Of a DNA stretch of 64,000 nt, positions 8,609 to 17,401 are shown piece by piece; the first letter of the stretch is position 1, and each line of letters begins with the position of its first letter. Location: contig JBASUY010000057.1 in the NCBI GenBank assembly GCA_049275655.1, forward strand, positions 1 to 64,000, written 5' to 3'. The stretch comes from Sherwoodlollariibacterium sp049275655. GTDB lineage: Bacteria > Omnitrophota > Gorgyraeia > Gygaellales > Profunditerraquicolaceae. A program made the position numbers and the translations under genes. A model generated the notes under the pieces. The model was not told where the DNA came from, made no database searches, and saw only the letters and a list, made by a program, of their open reading frames with translations.

Positions 8609-9277
8609 TTACTCCCTTAAAAGATAGCCCTTGCCGTGGATGGTATGGATTAACTTTTTTTTGTGTCCCTTATCAATCTTTTTACGTAAAAAATTCATAT
8701 AGACATCAATGACATTAGTAAAACTATCAAAATCTTCGTGCCATACATGCTCGGATATCATCGTCCTCGTGACGACGGAAGAAGCGTTAACCATAAGGTA
8801 TTCTAAAAGCGCAAACTCCTTGCTGGTTAATTTAATTTCTTTTCCTGCCCTGGCAACCCTATGTTTAAGCTTATCCATCTCTAAATCTCCAACTCTAATA
8901 ATGCCGGTTTTATCTTTATTCTCACGGCGCAATAGCGCGCTAATTCTGGCCAACAACTCTTCAAAGGCAAAGGGCTTTGCTAAATAATCGTCGGCGCCCG
9001 AATTTAACCCTAAAACCTTATCCCGCACCCTATCTTTAGAGGTAAGCATTAAAATAGGTACATTTATTCCTTTATTTCTAAGCTCACGGCAAACAGAAAT
9101 GCCGTCTTTAAGCGGAAGGATAACATCAAGTATGATAAGGTCATACGTGTTTATCTCGGCCTGAAATAAAGCCTCTTGTCCATCGCCGGCTATATCAACG
9201 ACATAATCCTCTTCTTTTAAACCGCGAGCGATAAAACTTGCTATCTTAATCTCATCTTCAACCAAAAGAATGCGCAT
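8609..9277 (-). CDS. OmpR-family response regulator
   Basis: 222 residues. Receiver domain with acidic E7-D8 and phospho-acceptor Asp51 (LIILDVILP), then a winged-helix DNA-binding domain (about 125-222; TSKEFALLEYLMVNA, TNVIDVYMNFLRKKID, IHTIHGKGYLL). Pairs with the histidine kinase that follows after 2 bases. Style is like CopR/CusR-type regulators but the target cannot be read. Confidence 0.94.
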   Translation of the reverse strand: MRILLVEDEIKIASFIARGLKEEDYVVDIAGDGQEALFQAEINTYDLIILDVILPLKDGISVCRELRNKGINVPILMLTSKDRVRDKVLGLNSGADDYLAKPFAFEELLARISALLRRENKDKTGIIRVGDLEMDKLKHRVARAGKEIKLTSKEFALLEYLMVNASSVVTRTMISEHVWHEDFDSFTNVIDVYMNFLRKKIDKGHKKKLIHTIHGKGYLLRE

Positions 9278-9301
9278 TTTTACTTTTTTCTTTTTGACAC
9301 C

Positions 9302-10750
9302 TTACGCTAAAGCCCTTTGAAAAACAGCAAGGTCATCTTTATTTGCAAGTACCAACAAGACATCCCCGCCTTCTATAACCGTAGGCCCGGCAGGGATAAT
9401 AAACTTATTGTTTCTTGAGATAAGCATAATAAGGCATTTCTCAGGCACCTTTAAATCACGGATCATCTTGCCTACAGAACTTGAATTATACGGGACTATT
9501 ATATCGGTTAACTCTGCGTCAATATTCTTTGTCTTTTCAAATTCAATAGGGTAGCGCGCTTTATCAATCCACGGAGCAGATACCTTTAGCGCCTTAGAGA
9601 TAACCGGTATTGATGTCCCCTGAATAAGAACTGAGGCAATAACAATAAAAAAGACGATATTAAAAATAATCCCTGCCTGCGTAATCCCGGCCATAAAAGG
9701 AAAGGTCGCTAAAATAATAGGAACCGAACCTCTAAGCCCTACCCAAGCAACCATAATTTTTTTACGCATCTTCATTTTAAACGGCAAGAGGCAAAGCAAT
9801 ACGCTCACGGGCCGGGCAACTATCATAAGGAGAAATGTCAATAACAACCCCGGCTTTACCAACGGCAAAATTTGCGAAGGAAAGACAAGTAACCCTAAGG
9901 TTACAAACATCGTAATCTGCATCAGCCAGGCTAACCCATCATGAAACTTTAAAATCATCCTTTTATTCGGAAACTCTGCTTTCCCAAGCATTAAGCCGGC
10001 GACATAGACAGCTAATATCCCATTGCCCTTTAAAGATACGGCAACTACATAAGTTAAGAGTACTAAAGATATCATTACCGCCGGATAAAGCCCTTCATAA
10101 TACAACTTAAGCCGGCTGATAGAAAATACAATAATTTTGGCCATTAAATACCCTATGGCCGCACCCATCCCCATATCTATAAAAAACCTAGGGACCAAAG
10201 AAAAAATATTCGCATCCTTTGCAATTATGATACTAAGAAAACCGGCGGTTAAAAATACTGCCATCGGGTCATTGCTACCGGATTCAAATTCAAGCAACGG
10301 TTTTAAGGGCTGCTTTAAGCTTATGCGCTTGGAGCGCAATATACTAAATACCGCTGCAGCATCAGTAGAAGAGACTATAGAACCTAAGAGTAATCCTTCT
10401 AAGAGAGAAAACTTAAAGATATAAACGGCAAATATGCCTGTTATAATCGCAGTCAACAATACTCCTGCGGTAGAGAGGATTACCCCTTGCCAAAGAACGG
10501 GTTTAGTCTCTCTCCAATTAGTGTCAAGCCCGCCGGAGAAGATAATAAAGATAAGCGCAACAATCCCTATGGATTTTGCCAGATGCGCGTTATCAAAGTA
10601 AATCTTTCCTAACCCCTCAGAGCCAACGAGCATCCCGATAACTAAAAAGAGAAGAAGAGCAGGTATGGCAAACCTATCCGAGAGCTTGCTTGAAATAGCG
10701 CTTACGAATACTAATACTGCGACCCAGAGTAATATCGTCTCTAATGCCAT
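9302..10750 (-). CDS. K+/H+ (or Na+/H+) antiporter with RCK_C domain, NhaP2/CvrA type
   Basis: 482 residues: about 12 membrane helices over residues 1-390 of the CPA1 fold, with FESGSNDPMAVFLT containing the conserved Asn-Asp pair, then a TrkA-C (RCK_C) domain at about 410-482. Architecture matches potassium/proton antiporters of the NhaP2/CvrA group at the inner membrane. Together with the Trk/Ktr cluster at 32.6-35.5 kb it suggests active K+ handling. Confidence 0.87.
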   Translation of the reverse strand: MALETILLWVAVLVFVSAISSKLSDRFAIPALLLFLVIGMLVGSEGLGKIYFDNAHLAKSIGIVALIFIIFSGGLDTNWRETKPVLWQGVILSTAGVLLTAIITGIFAVYIFKFSLLEGLLLGSIVSSTDAAAVFSILRSKRISLKQPLKPLLEFESGSNDPMAVFLTAGFLSIIIAKDANIFSLVPRFFIDMGMGAAIGYLMAKIIVFSISRLKLYYEGLYPAVMISLVLLTYVVAVSLKGNGILAVYVAGLMLGKAEFPNKRMILKFHDGLAWLMQITMFVTLGLLVFPSQILPLVKPGLLLTFLLMIVARPVSVLLCLLPFKMKMRKKIMVAWVGLRGSVPIILATFPFMAGITQAGIIFNIVFFIVIASVLIQGTSIPVISKALKVSAPWIDKARYPIEFEKTKNIDAELTDIIVPYNSSSVGKMIRDLKVPEKCLIMLISRNNKFIIPAGPTVIEGGDVLLVLANKDDLAVFQRALA

Positions 10751-10786
10751 AAAAAATCTTCCTTATTTTCTATCAAATAATTTTAA

Positions 10787-10858
10787 CTGCCCCGCATGGA
10801 CTCGAACCATGATAGTCAGATCCAGAATCTGAAGTCCTACCGATTAGACGACAGGGCA
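10787..10858 (-). tRNA. tRNA-Gln (CTG)
   Basis: Full cloverleaf on the minus strand: acceptor TGCCCTG pairs with CGGGGCA, anticodon stem TCAGA/TCTGA, loop TTCTGGA giving anticodon CTG, T loop GGTTCGAGTCC, discriminator G73 as usual for tRNA-Gln. CCA is not encoded. Confidence 0.93.
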
Positions 10859-10865
10859 AAAATAA

Positions 10866-11477
10866 TTATTCTTTTTCTACACCCGCGCTATAGGATTGTA
10901 TTTGCGGCATATTTTTCATAGCCTCTTCAATAGCACTGCGGTATTCAGCCGGCAACTTAGAGAGAGCCGTAGATATATTCTGAGGATCGCTCTGGATAGA
11001 TTCAATCAACTGCTGATATTCAGGAGGAAGATTGGCTATTATATAAGCTGTATCTAAATTTACCGGCGATGTGTGTTTAATACCTTCATTTAACTCTCCT
11101 ATAGGCATATCAGTCGGAATATTAAAAATGTCTTTATCCATTATTTCTTCTGCATAATTATCGTTTTCGAATGATTCCTTATCGGACTGAATAGGATAAT
11201 GCTCTGCAAGAGCAGAAAAATCAATAGGAGAATACGCCGGCTTAAAACCAAGCCCTTTCTCTGGAGAGAGCAAATTTGCCGCTCCTTGAGATACGCTATC
11301 AATCTCATCATTATAGTAGGTTAAATCCACTCCTTGAAAGCTTATCTTTATATACTCGTCTGTCCTCTCTATAATATCGCCCTCTATCCTTTGGCCGGTT
11401 TTAAGTAAAATTGTCTCCGCAAAAAGATAAGGCACAAAAAATAAAACTACTAACATAAGGATAAATACTTTTTTCAT
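10866..11477 (-). CDS. secreted hypothetical protein
   Basis: 203 residues. Signal peptide residues 1-20 (MKKVFILMLVVLFFVPYLFA). After it comes a small Sm/SH3-like stretch (ILLKTGQRIEGDIIERTDEYIKI, LTYYNDEIDSV) common in secreted proteins of environmental bacteria, then an acidic low-complexity linker and a Gln/Pro-rich helical tail. Function unknown. Ends 7 bases from tRNA-Gln and begins 14 bases after gltX. Confidence 0.65.
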   Translation of the reverse strand: MKKVFILMLVVLFFVPYLFAETILLKTGQRIEGDIIERTDEYIKISFQGVDLTYYNDEIDSVSQGAANLLSPEKGLGFKPAYSPIDFSALAEHYPIQSDKESFENDNYAEEIMDKDIFNIPTDMPIGELNEGIKHTSPVNLDTAYIIANLPPEYQQLIESIQSDPQNISTALSKLPAEYRSAIEEAMKNMPQIQSYSAGVEKE

Positions 11478-11491
11478 ACGCTCCTACCTTT

Positions 11492-12787
11492 TTATTTTAT
11501 AAATCTTGCTAACCTCTTAATTGTTCTATCAATACCTAAATAATATATCACCTCAAATAACCCCGGGCCTATGGTCTTTCCGGTAAGTGCAACCCTCACC
11601 GGGTGTATCAAAACCCTTGCTTCAATCCCTAACTCGCTTACTAGGTTACGGAAGCTCTCCTCAATACTGACAATATCAAATTTCTTTAATGCTCTAAGCC
11701 GTTCGGAGAAGAGCAAAAATTCATGCGAAAAATCCTTGCTTAAATACTTCTCCTTAGCCTTAGGCTCAACGCTGACTTCTTCTAAAAAGAAGAAATCCGC
11801 CCAATCACAAAAATCATTAACCAATCCAAGCCTCGGCTTAAATAATTCTATCAGAGAGAGAAGATAATTTCTATCAAAATCAGCTTCTTTAATGTATCCC
11901 TTTTCTTTTAATAGAGGTATTAGCTGTTCAAGGAGCTTAGCGCTATCCTCATTTTTAATATACTGATTATTGACCCACCCTAATTTTTTTAGGTCAAATG
12001 TAGCTGCAGTCTTATTTACACAAGATAAATCAAATAACTTTACAGCCTCATCTATATCAATAATCTCCCGGTTCTCGCCCGGAGCCCAACTTAAAAGCAA
12101 AAGGTAATTAACCAAGGCTTTTGGCAGATACCCCATTGCCCGGTAATCACTTATGGCGGTTGCCCCTGTCCTCTTAGAGAGCCTGCCTCCTTCCATGCCT
12201 AGAATCAGCGGAAGATGGGCAAAGAGAGGGGTCTTAAAACCTAATGCTTCATACAAGAGTAATTGTTTAGGCGTATTAGATATATGGTCATCTCCGCGGA
12301 TTACATGGGTTATATCGGTTGTCGCATCGTCTATAACACAGGCAAAGTTATAGGTAGGGGTTCCGTCTGACTTTATCAAGACCTGGTCCTTTATCACCTC
12401 TGAGTCAAATTCAATCTCTCCGCGGATTAAATCACAAACCTTTATCTTTTGCGGGGTTACTTTAAATATTATCGCCTCCCCCTCTTTCTCGGGGGATTTT
12501 TCTGTATATGCCTTACCTGACTTAAGAAGTCTTTGGGCAAAATCATTGTAGATGCTCGGGCGCTGGCTCTGATAATATATCTCATCCCAGCTAAACCCAA
12601 GCCATTGCAAGCTATTTAATATCTCATCTACAAACTCCTGTTTAGAGCGTAATTTATCCGTATCTTCTATCCTTAAGATAAACTTGCCTGACTTTGCCTT
12701 TGCATAAAGCCAATTAAAAAGCGCAGTCCGTCCGCCGCCTATATGTAGATTACCCGTCGGGCTTGGAGCAAACCTTACCCTAACCAT
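11492..12787 (-). CDS. gltX: glutamate--tRNA ligase
   Basis: 431 residues, a little shorter than the usual 460-490. Class I synthetase signatures: FAPSPTGNLHIGGGRTALFNW (HIGG) near the start and GGRLSKRTGATAI (KMSKS equivalent). Charges tRNA-Glu with glutamate. The shortened anticodon-binding part fits forms that may also charge tRNA-Gln, but this cannot be decided from sequence alone. Last of a run of overlapping genes (1 base overlap with the oxidoreductase gamma subunit). Confidence 0.95.
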   Translation of the reverse strand: MVRVRFAPSPTGNLHIGGGRTALFNWLYAKAKSGKFILRIEDTDKLRSKQEFVDEILNSLQWLGFSWDEIYYQSQRPSIYNDFAQRLLKSGKAYTEKSPEKEGEAIIFKVTPQKIKVCDLIRGEIEFDSEVIKDQVLIKSDGTPTYNFACVIDDATTDITHVIRGDDHISNTPKQLLLYEALGFKTPLFAHLPLILGMEGGRLSKRTGATAISDYRAMGYLPKALVNYLLLLSWAPGENREIIDIDEAVKLFDLSCVNKTAATFDLKKLGWVNNQYIKNEDSAKLLEQLIPLLKEKGYIKEADFDRNYLLSLIELFKPRLGLVNDFCDWADFFFLEEVSVEPKAKEKYLSKDFSHEFLLFSERLRALKKFDIVSIEESFRNLVSELGIEARVLIHPVRVALTGKTIGPGLFEVIYYLGIDRTIKRLARFIK

Positions 12788-13311
12788 TATAAAGCCCTCC
12801 CTGCCTGTAAAGCTTTCTCATTAATCTTTATAATGCCTTTTCTATCTGCGGGAGCCATCTTACCTATCGCCCTTAATACGCTCTTCTCTTGAAGAGTTTT
12901 ACTAAACTTTAAGTAACTGCCTAATGCCACCATGTTCGCTACTTTTACATTGCCTAATTTTACCGCAATATCAGTAAAAGGGAATTGCTCTATTTGTAAT
13001 TTATTTTTTACCGGGCCAACCAAAGAACTATTAACAATTATCCTTCCGTTTTTATTCACTCTCAATCTAAACTTCTCGTAAGAAAGATTATTCATAATAA
13101 TCAAGGCATCTGCCTTATCAACATAAGGAGAACCAATCTCATTATCCGAGATAACTAACATACAATGTGCAGTGCCTCCTCTGACCTCAGCACCATAAGC
13201 AGGAAGCCAAGTAACAAATTTACCCTCATCCATAGCCGCCTCTGCTATAACCTTACCTAAAAGCATAATCCCCTGCCCGCCGCTTCCGGCGATAATTATC
13301 TTCTCTGTCAT
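12787..13311 (-). CDS. 2-oxoacid:ferredoxin oxidoreductase, gamma subunit
   Basis: 174 residues. N-terminal GSGGQGIMLLGKVIAEAA and LPAYGAEVRGGTAHCMLVISD are hallmarks of the gamma domain of pyruvate/2-oxoacid:ferredoxin oxidoreductases. It helps form the CoA-binding side of the enzyme. Overlaps the beta subunit by 4 bases, in a four-gene set (ferredoxin, alpha, beta, gamma). Confidence 0.92.
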   Translation of the reverse strand: MTEKIIIAGSGGQGIMLLGKVIAEAAMDEGKFVTWLPAYGAEVRGGTAHCMLVISDNEIGSPYVDKADALIIMNNLSYEKFRLRVNKNGRIIVNSSLVGPVKNKLQIEQFPFTDIAVKLGNVKVANMVALGSYLKFSKTLQEKSVLRAIGKMAPADRKGIIKINEKALQAGRAL

Positions 13312-14036
13312 TTTATCCTGCCTAAAGGAAACTCTTTTACTACCTCTTCTTTAATCCTCTTTAATGCCTCAACCGCAGATAATCTCCAATAAGTCGGGCA
13401 AGGAGAGAGTATCTCAACCATAGAAAAGCCAACCCCTTCTATTTGGTTTAAAAAAGCCTGTTTTACCGCCCTTTTAGTTTTTATAACCTCCTGCGCAGAA
13501 TGCAATGAAACTCTCTCAATATATTTTACCCCCGGTAACAAGGCAAGCATCTCTGATATCCTTAAAGGAAATCCGTGCTTCTTTGCCTGCCTACCCAATA
13601 CTGTAGTCGCTGTCTTTTGGTTAATCAGGGTAGTCGGAGCCATCTGCCCTCCGGTCATCCCATAAACCCCATTATTAATAAAAATTACAGTAAGATTTTC
13701 TCCGCGGTTAGCCGCGTGTATTGTCTCATTAGCTCCTATGGCAGCCAAGTCTCCGTCTCCTTGATAAGTAAAGACTATATTTTTAGGCCTTACCCTTTTT
13801 ATTGCTGTGGCAACTGCTAATGCTCTCCCATGCGCAGACTCTGAGCAATCAAAATCCCAATAATCATAGGCAATTACTGCGCATCCTACCGGAGCAACCG
13901 CAATTACCCTCTCTCTTATCTTTAACTCATCTATAATCTCAGCGATAATCCTATGCGCTATGCCATGCCCGCACCCAGGGCAATAGTGAGTAGGAATGTT
14001 GCGTAAAGATTTAGGATGGGCGTATATCTTATCCAT
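13308..14036 (-). CDS. 2-oxoacid:ferredoxin oxidoreductase, TPP-binding beta subunit
   Basis: 242 residues. Binds thiamine diphosphate: HYCPGCGHG at the start and the GDGDLAAIG...NRGENLTVIFINNGVYG Mg/TPP motif. MTGGQMAPTT follows, typical of Kor/Vor beta subunits. Catalyses CoA-dependent oxidative decarboxylation of a 2-oxoacid with ferredoxin reduction. Overlaps the alpha subunit by 8 bases. Confidence 0.93.
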   Translation of the reverse strand: MDKIYAHPKSLRNIPTHYCPGCGHGIAHRIIAEIIDELKIRERVIAVAPVGCAVIAYDYWDFDCSESAHGRALAVATAIKRVRPKNIVFTYQGDGDLAAIGANETIHAANRGENLTVIFINNGVYGMTGGQMAPTTLINQKTATTVLGRQAKKHGFPLRISEMLALLPGVKYIERVSLHSAQEVIKTKRAVKQAFLNQIEGVGFSMVEILSPCPTYWRLSAVEALKRIKEEVVKEFPLGRIK

Positions 14037-15111
14037 ATAATTTAACTACCCTTTTGATAATCTCTTCTTCTGACAAAACCCCTCCTCCTGCCCTGCCTAA
14101 AAAATCAACCTCTGCCCTTCCTTTAAGAGCAAGCCGAACATCTTCAACCATCTGGCCATAAGACATCTCAAGGACTAAATAACGCTTCTTACTCTTTACT
14201 CTTGTATTTACCCTATTAAATGCCTTAATCGGAAAAGGCCAGAGAGTTATCGGGCGTATCAATCCTGCCCTTATCCCCATTTTTCTTAAAGATTTAAGCG
14301 CAGACTTAGCAATCCTTGCCATTGTCCCATAAGCAACCAAGATAATCTTAGCATCAGACACACTTACTTCTTCATAGCGCTCTTCATCTTTGACAATCTG
14401 CGCATATTTTTTTTGCAGCTTAAGATTAAACTTCTCTAAATCTCCTGCGCGCATATAAAAAGACTTTATAATATTCTGCCTTCTCTCCTTACAACCTGTA
14501 AGCGCCCACGGCTTATCTATCGGTTTTTGCCTGCTCCTATTAGAACCTAAAGGGATAATAATAGGCTCCATCATCTGGCCTAACATCCCATCCCCTAAGA
14601 CAATCACCGGGTTTCGGTATCTATCCGCAAGGCAAAAAGCAGTCTTCATAATATCAAATGACTCCTGCACAGAAGATGGCGCTAAGACTATGCAACGGTA
14701 TTCTCCATTTCCTCCACCGCGCGTTGCCTGAAAATAATCGGATTGCGCAGGCCAGATATTGCCTAAACCCGGGCCTGCGCGCATAATATTTACAATTACC
14801 GCAGGAAGCTCTGAACCGGCAAGGTATGATATTCCCTCTTGTTTTAGGCTTATACCCGGGCTTGAAGAAGAGGTCATCGCAGAAGCCCCTGCAGCAGAAG
14901 CACCATAAACCATATTTATCGCGGCAATCTCAGACTCTGCCTGTATAAAGACCCCATCATCAGGCATATGTTCGGACATATAACCAATGAGCTCATTTTG
15001 CGGCGTTATAGGATACCCGGCATAAAACTTACAGCCAGCGTCTATTGCGCCTTCAGCTATGGCCTCATTCCCTGAAATCAATACTTTTTTTTGCGACTCT
15101 TTTCTTGCCAT
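14029..15111 (-). CDS. vorB: 2-oxoacid:ferredoxin oxidoreductase, alpha subunit (VorB-like)
   Basis: 360 residues from the preferred start at 15111, whose N-terminus (MARKESQKKVLISGNEAIAE) matches the family. A longer frame to 15165 would overlap the ferredoxin gene by 88 bases and is less likely. Motifs: GCKFYAGYPITPQNEL, QAESEIAAINMVYGAS, and a C-terminal transketolase-like domain. Closest in style to 3-methyl-2-oxobutanoate (2-ketoisovalerate) oxidoreductase VorB, but related complexes use 2-oxoglutarate, so the substrate is open. Confidence 0.9.
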   Translation of the reverse strand: MARKESQKKVLISGNEAIAEGAIDAGCKFYAGYPITPQNELIGYMSEHMPDDGVFIQAESEIAAINMVYGASAAGASAMTSSSSPGISLKQEGISYLAGSELPAVIVNIMRAGPGLGNIWPAQSDYFQATRGGGNGEYRCIVLAPSSVQESFDIMKTAFCLADRYRNPVIVLGDGMLGQMMEPIIIPLGSNRSRQKPIDKPWALTGCKERRQNIIKSFYMRAGDLEKFNLKLQKKYAQIVKDEERYEEVSVSDAKIILVAYGTMARIAKSALKSLRKMGIRAGLIRPITLWPFPIKAFNRVNTRVKSKKRYLVLEMSYGQMVEDVRLALKGRAEVDFLGRAGGGVLSEEEIIKRVVKLYG

Positions 15112-15305
15112 ACCTCTATACAAGAGTCCGGGCAGATAATTGCACATAAAGCGCACCCGATACACTCTTTGCTATCCCTAAACTTAACCGGCTGGTAACC
15201 GTTTATATTAAGGCCCTCATCCTTGCTAATTAAGCGCTTAGGGCATACCTCAATACACAAATAACATCCTTTGCATTTATCCTTATTTATAGTTATTTTT
15301 GGCAT
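15078..15305 (-). CDS. 2-oxoacid:ferredoxin oxidoreductase, 2x[4Fe-4S] ferredoxin (delta) subunit
   Basis: 75 residues with two CxxCxxCxxxCP-type clusters (CKGCYLCIEVCP and CIGCALCAIICP), the electron-transfer subunit of the complex. The 3' end overlaps the alpha subunit start, and the 5' end overlaps the dxs stop by 13 bases, so this is one transcription unit with tight coupling. Confidence 0.93.
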   Translation of the reverse strand: MPKITINKDKCKGCYLCIEVCPKRLISKDEGLNINGYQPVKFRDSKECIGCALCAIICPDSCIEVWQEKSRKKKY

Positions 15306-17155
15306 ACTGTTTTAACTACCTTATCTGCGATACCAACCGCAGACAATCCGTATTTCTCCAATAATAAATACCTCTTCCCATGAGGTATAAACTTACGCGG
15401 AAGCCCTATTTTAATTACCGGCTTTCCAATAGCTCCTTCTACCATAGAACCAAACCCTGTGTCTATTATCCCCTCTTCAATAGTAAAGATAAACTTAAAT
15501 CTTTTATTTAATAGCCTCAAAGCCTCAATATCTAAAGGGTTTATAAAACGGGCATTTACCACTTCTGCTGATAAACCGCTCTTTAAGGCAATATCTGCTG
15601 CCTCCATAGATAAAGGCACCATACTCCCCAAAGCAATAATAGCAAGGTCTTCCCCTTTGCGTAGGGTTTCAAATTTCCCAAGCTCAATCTCTATTTTCCG
15701 ACTATCTTCTCCTAAAGGTGCATAGCCCCGAGGGTATCTTATTGTTACGGACTTACCGAGTTTCAACGCAAACCCTAACATCTCCTCAAGCTCAAGAGCA
15801 TCTTTTGGCGCCATATTTACTAAATTAGGAACGGTATTTAAAAACCCTATATCAAATATACCCTGATGAGTAACCCCGTCTTCTCCCACTATCCCAGCGC
15901 GGTCAATACAAAAAACAACCGCCAAATCCTGTAAAGCAACGTCCTCAATTATCTGGTCATAGGCTCTCTGTAAAAAGGTAGAATAAATTGCAATTACCGG
16001 CTTTAAGCCACTCCTTGCTAACCCGGCAGAGAATGTCACTGCATGAGCCTCGGCAATCCCCACATCAAAGAATCTTTCAGGAAAAGCCTTACGAAACTTA
16101 TCTAACCCTGTCCCCTCCGGCATAGCAGCAGTAACCGCCACAATCTTACTATCTTCTTTAGCTAACTCTAATAATTTTGCCGAGAATATATCGGTATAAC
16201 TTTTTTGCCCGCTTTGCTTTTGTAAGAGAGAGCCTGTCTGTATATCAAATGGGCCTATGCCATGAAATCTTACAGGCTCTTCCTCTGCAGAAGAATACCC
16301 TTTACCCTTCTTAGTTACCACATGCACTATGCGCGGGCCTTTTATATTTAAGATATTTTTAAAAGAGCGTACTAAAAGGTCAATATTATGCCCTTCTAAC
16401 GGCCCAAAATACCTAAAACCTAACTCTTCAAATAAAACCCCCGGGATAAAAAGCCCTTTTAACCCTTCTTCAAATTTATTGGCAAGCCTTAGAAGCCTCT
16501 TGCCCCTATTGCCACGGGAGGATAAAAAATTTACTAAAGAATCCCGAAAATGATTATAGACAGGGAGTGAGATTATCTTATTAAGGTAATTGCTTATTGC
16601 TCCGACATTAGGGGCAATGCTTAACTCATTGGTATTTAAAACAACGAGGATATCTTTTTTTAGGTGGCCAGAGTTATTAAGCCCTTCAAAACATAACCCT
16701 CCACTTAATGATCCGTCACCGATAAGGGCCGCTACCTTAAAATGTTTTTGTCCCGGAAGAATATCCCTACCACAAGCTAACCCAAGCGCTAAAGATACGG
16801 CATTAGAGGAATGCCCGGTAGTAAAGATATCATACTCCGGCGACTCAACCCTTGATGGAAATCCGCTTAACCCTTTGTATTGCCTTATAGTTGAAAATTC
16901 TGTGGCCCGGCCGGTAATTATCTTATGTGCGTAAGCCTGGTGGCCGACATCAAAGATTATCTTATCAAAGGGGGTATTTAAGCAGTAGTGCAAAGCAATA
17001 ATTACCTCTACTGCCCCTAAGCTTGCGGCAAGGTGGCCTCCGTTTACAGATACAACCTCTACCATCCTCTGGCGTATCTCGGTTGCTAAGGCTGTTAGTT
17101 CTTCTGTCTTTAACTTTCTTAGGTCTTGCGGAGAATGTATCTTTTCAAGCAACAT
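15293..17155 (-). CDS. dxs: 1-deoxy-D-xylulose-5-phosphate synthase
   Basis: 620 residues, normal length. Makes DXP from pyruvate and glyceraldehyde 3-phosphate, the first step of the MEP isoprenoid pathway. Seen: FDVGHQAYAHKIITGR, TPP motif GDGSLSGGLCFEGLNN, transketolase middle domain with VGIAEAHAVTFSAGLA, and DRAGIVGEDGVTHQG. Two bases after xseB, overlapping the oxidoreductase ferredoxin gene; the xseA-xseB-dxs order is common in bacteria. Confidence 0.96.
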   Translation of the reverse strand: MLLEKIHSPQDLRKLKTEELTALATEIRQRMVEVVSVNGGHLAASLGAVEVIIALHYCLNTPFDKIIFDVGHQAYAHKIITGRATEFSTIRQYKGLSGFPSRVESPEYDIFTTGHSSNAVSLALGLACGRDILPGQKHFKVAALIGDGSLSGGLCFEGLNNSGHLKKDILVVLNTNELSIAPNVGAISNYLNKIISLPVYNHFRDSLVNFLSSRGNRGKRLLRLANKFEEGLKGLFIPGVLFEELGFRYFGPLEGHNIDLLVRSFKNILNIKGPRIVHVVTKKGKGYSSAEEEPVRFHGIGPFDIQTGSLLQKQSGQKSYTDIFSAKLLELAKEDSKIVAVTAAMPEGTGLDKFRKAFPERFFDVGIAEAHAVTFSAGLARSGLKPVIAIYSTFLQRAYDQIIEDVALQDLAVVFCIDRAGIVGEDGVTHQGIFDIGFLNTVPNLVNMAPKDALELEEMLGFALKLGKSVTIRYPRGYAPLGEDSRKIEIELGKFETLRKGEDLAIIALGSMVPLSMEAADIALKSGLSAEVVNARFINPLDIEALRLLNKRFKFIFTIEEGIIDTGFGSMVEGAIGKPVIKIGLPRKFIPHGKRYLLLEKYGLSAVGIADKVVKTVCQK

Positions 17156-17157
17156 TA

Positions 17158-17388
17158 TTAATCTTCCTCTTCTTTAAACTTCTCCAATGTAAATTTACCC
17201 TCTTTTTTCATTAAAGACTCTACCCTTCTTTGGGCATCCTCAAGAAGCAAAGAGCAGCTTTGCGCAAGCTTAACCCCCTCTTCGTATTTCTTTAACGACT
17301 CTCCTAAGGTAAGCTTGCCGGAAGAAAGCTCCTCTACTATCTTCTGTAATTTCTTTAAATCGCCCTCAAAAGACTCTTTCTCTTTCAT
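17158..17388 (-). CDS. xseB: exodeoxyribonuclease VII small subunit
   Basis: 76 residues. The XseB signature is clear: FEGDLKKLQKIVEELSSGKLTLGESLKKYEEGVKLAQSC. A three-helix subunit that binds several copies to XseA. Sits between xseA and dxs. Confidence 0.95.
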   Translation of the reverse strand: MKEKESFEGDLKKLQKIVEELSSGKLTLGESLKKYEEGVKLAQSCSLLLEDAQRRVESLMKKEGKFTLEKFKEEED

Positions 17389-17401
17389 CTCTTTTTTCTC
17401 C

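Noticed and set aside
15112..15165. Longer start for the oxidoreductase alpha subunit
   Set aside because: It would overlap the ferredoxin gene by 88 bases and adds residues foreign to the family; MARKESQKK at 15111 is the known N-terminus.
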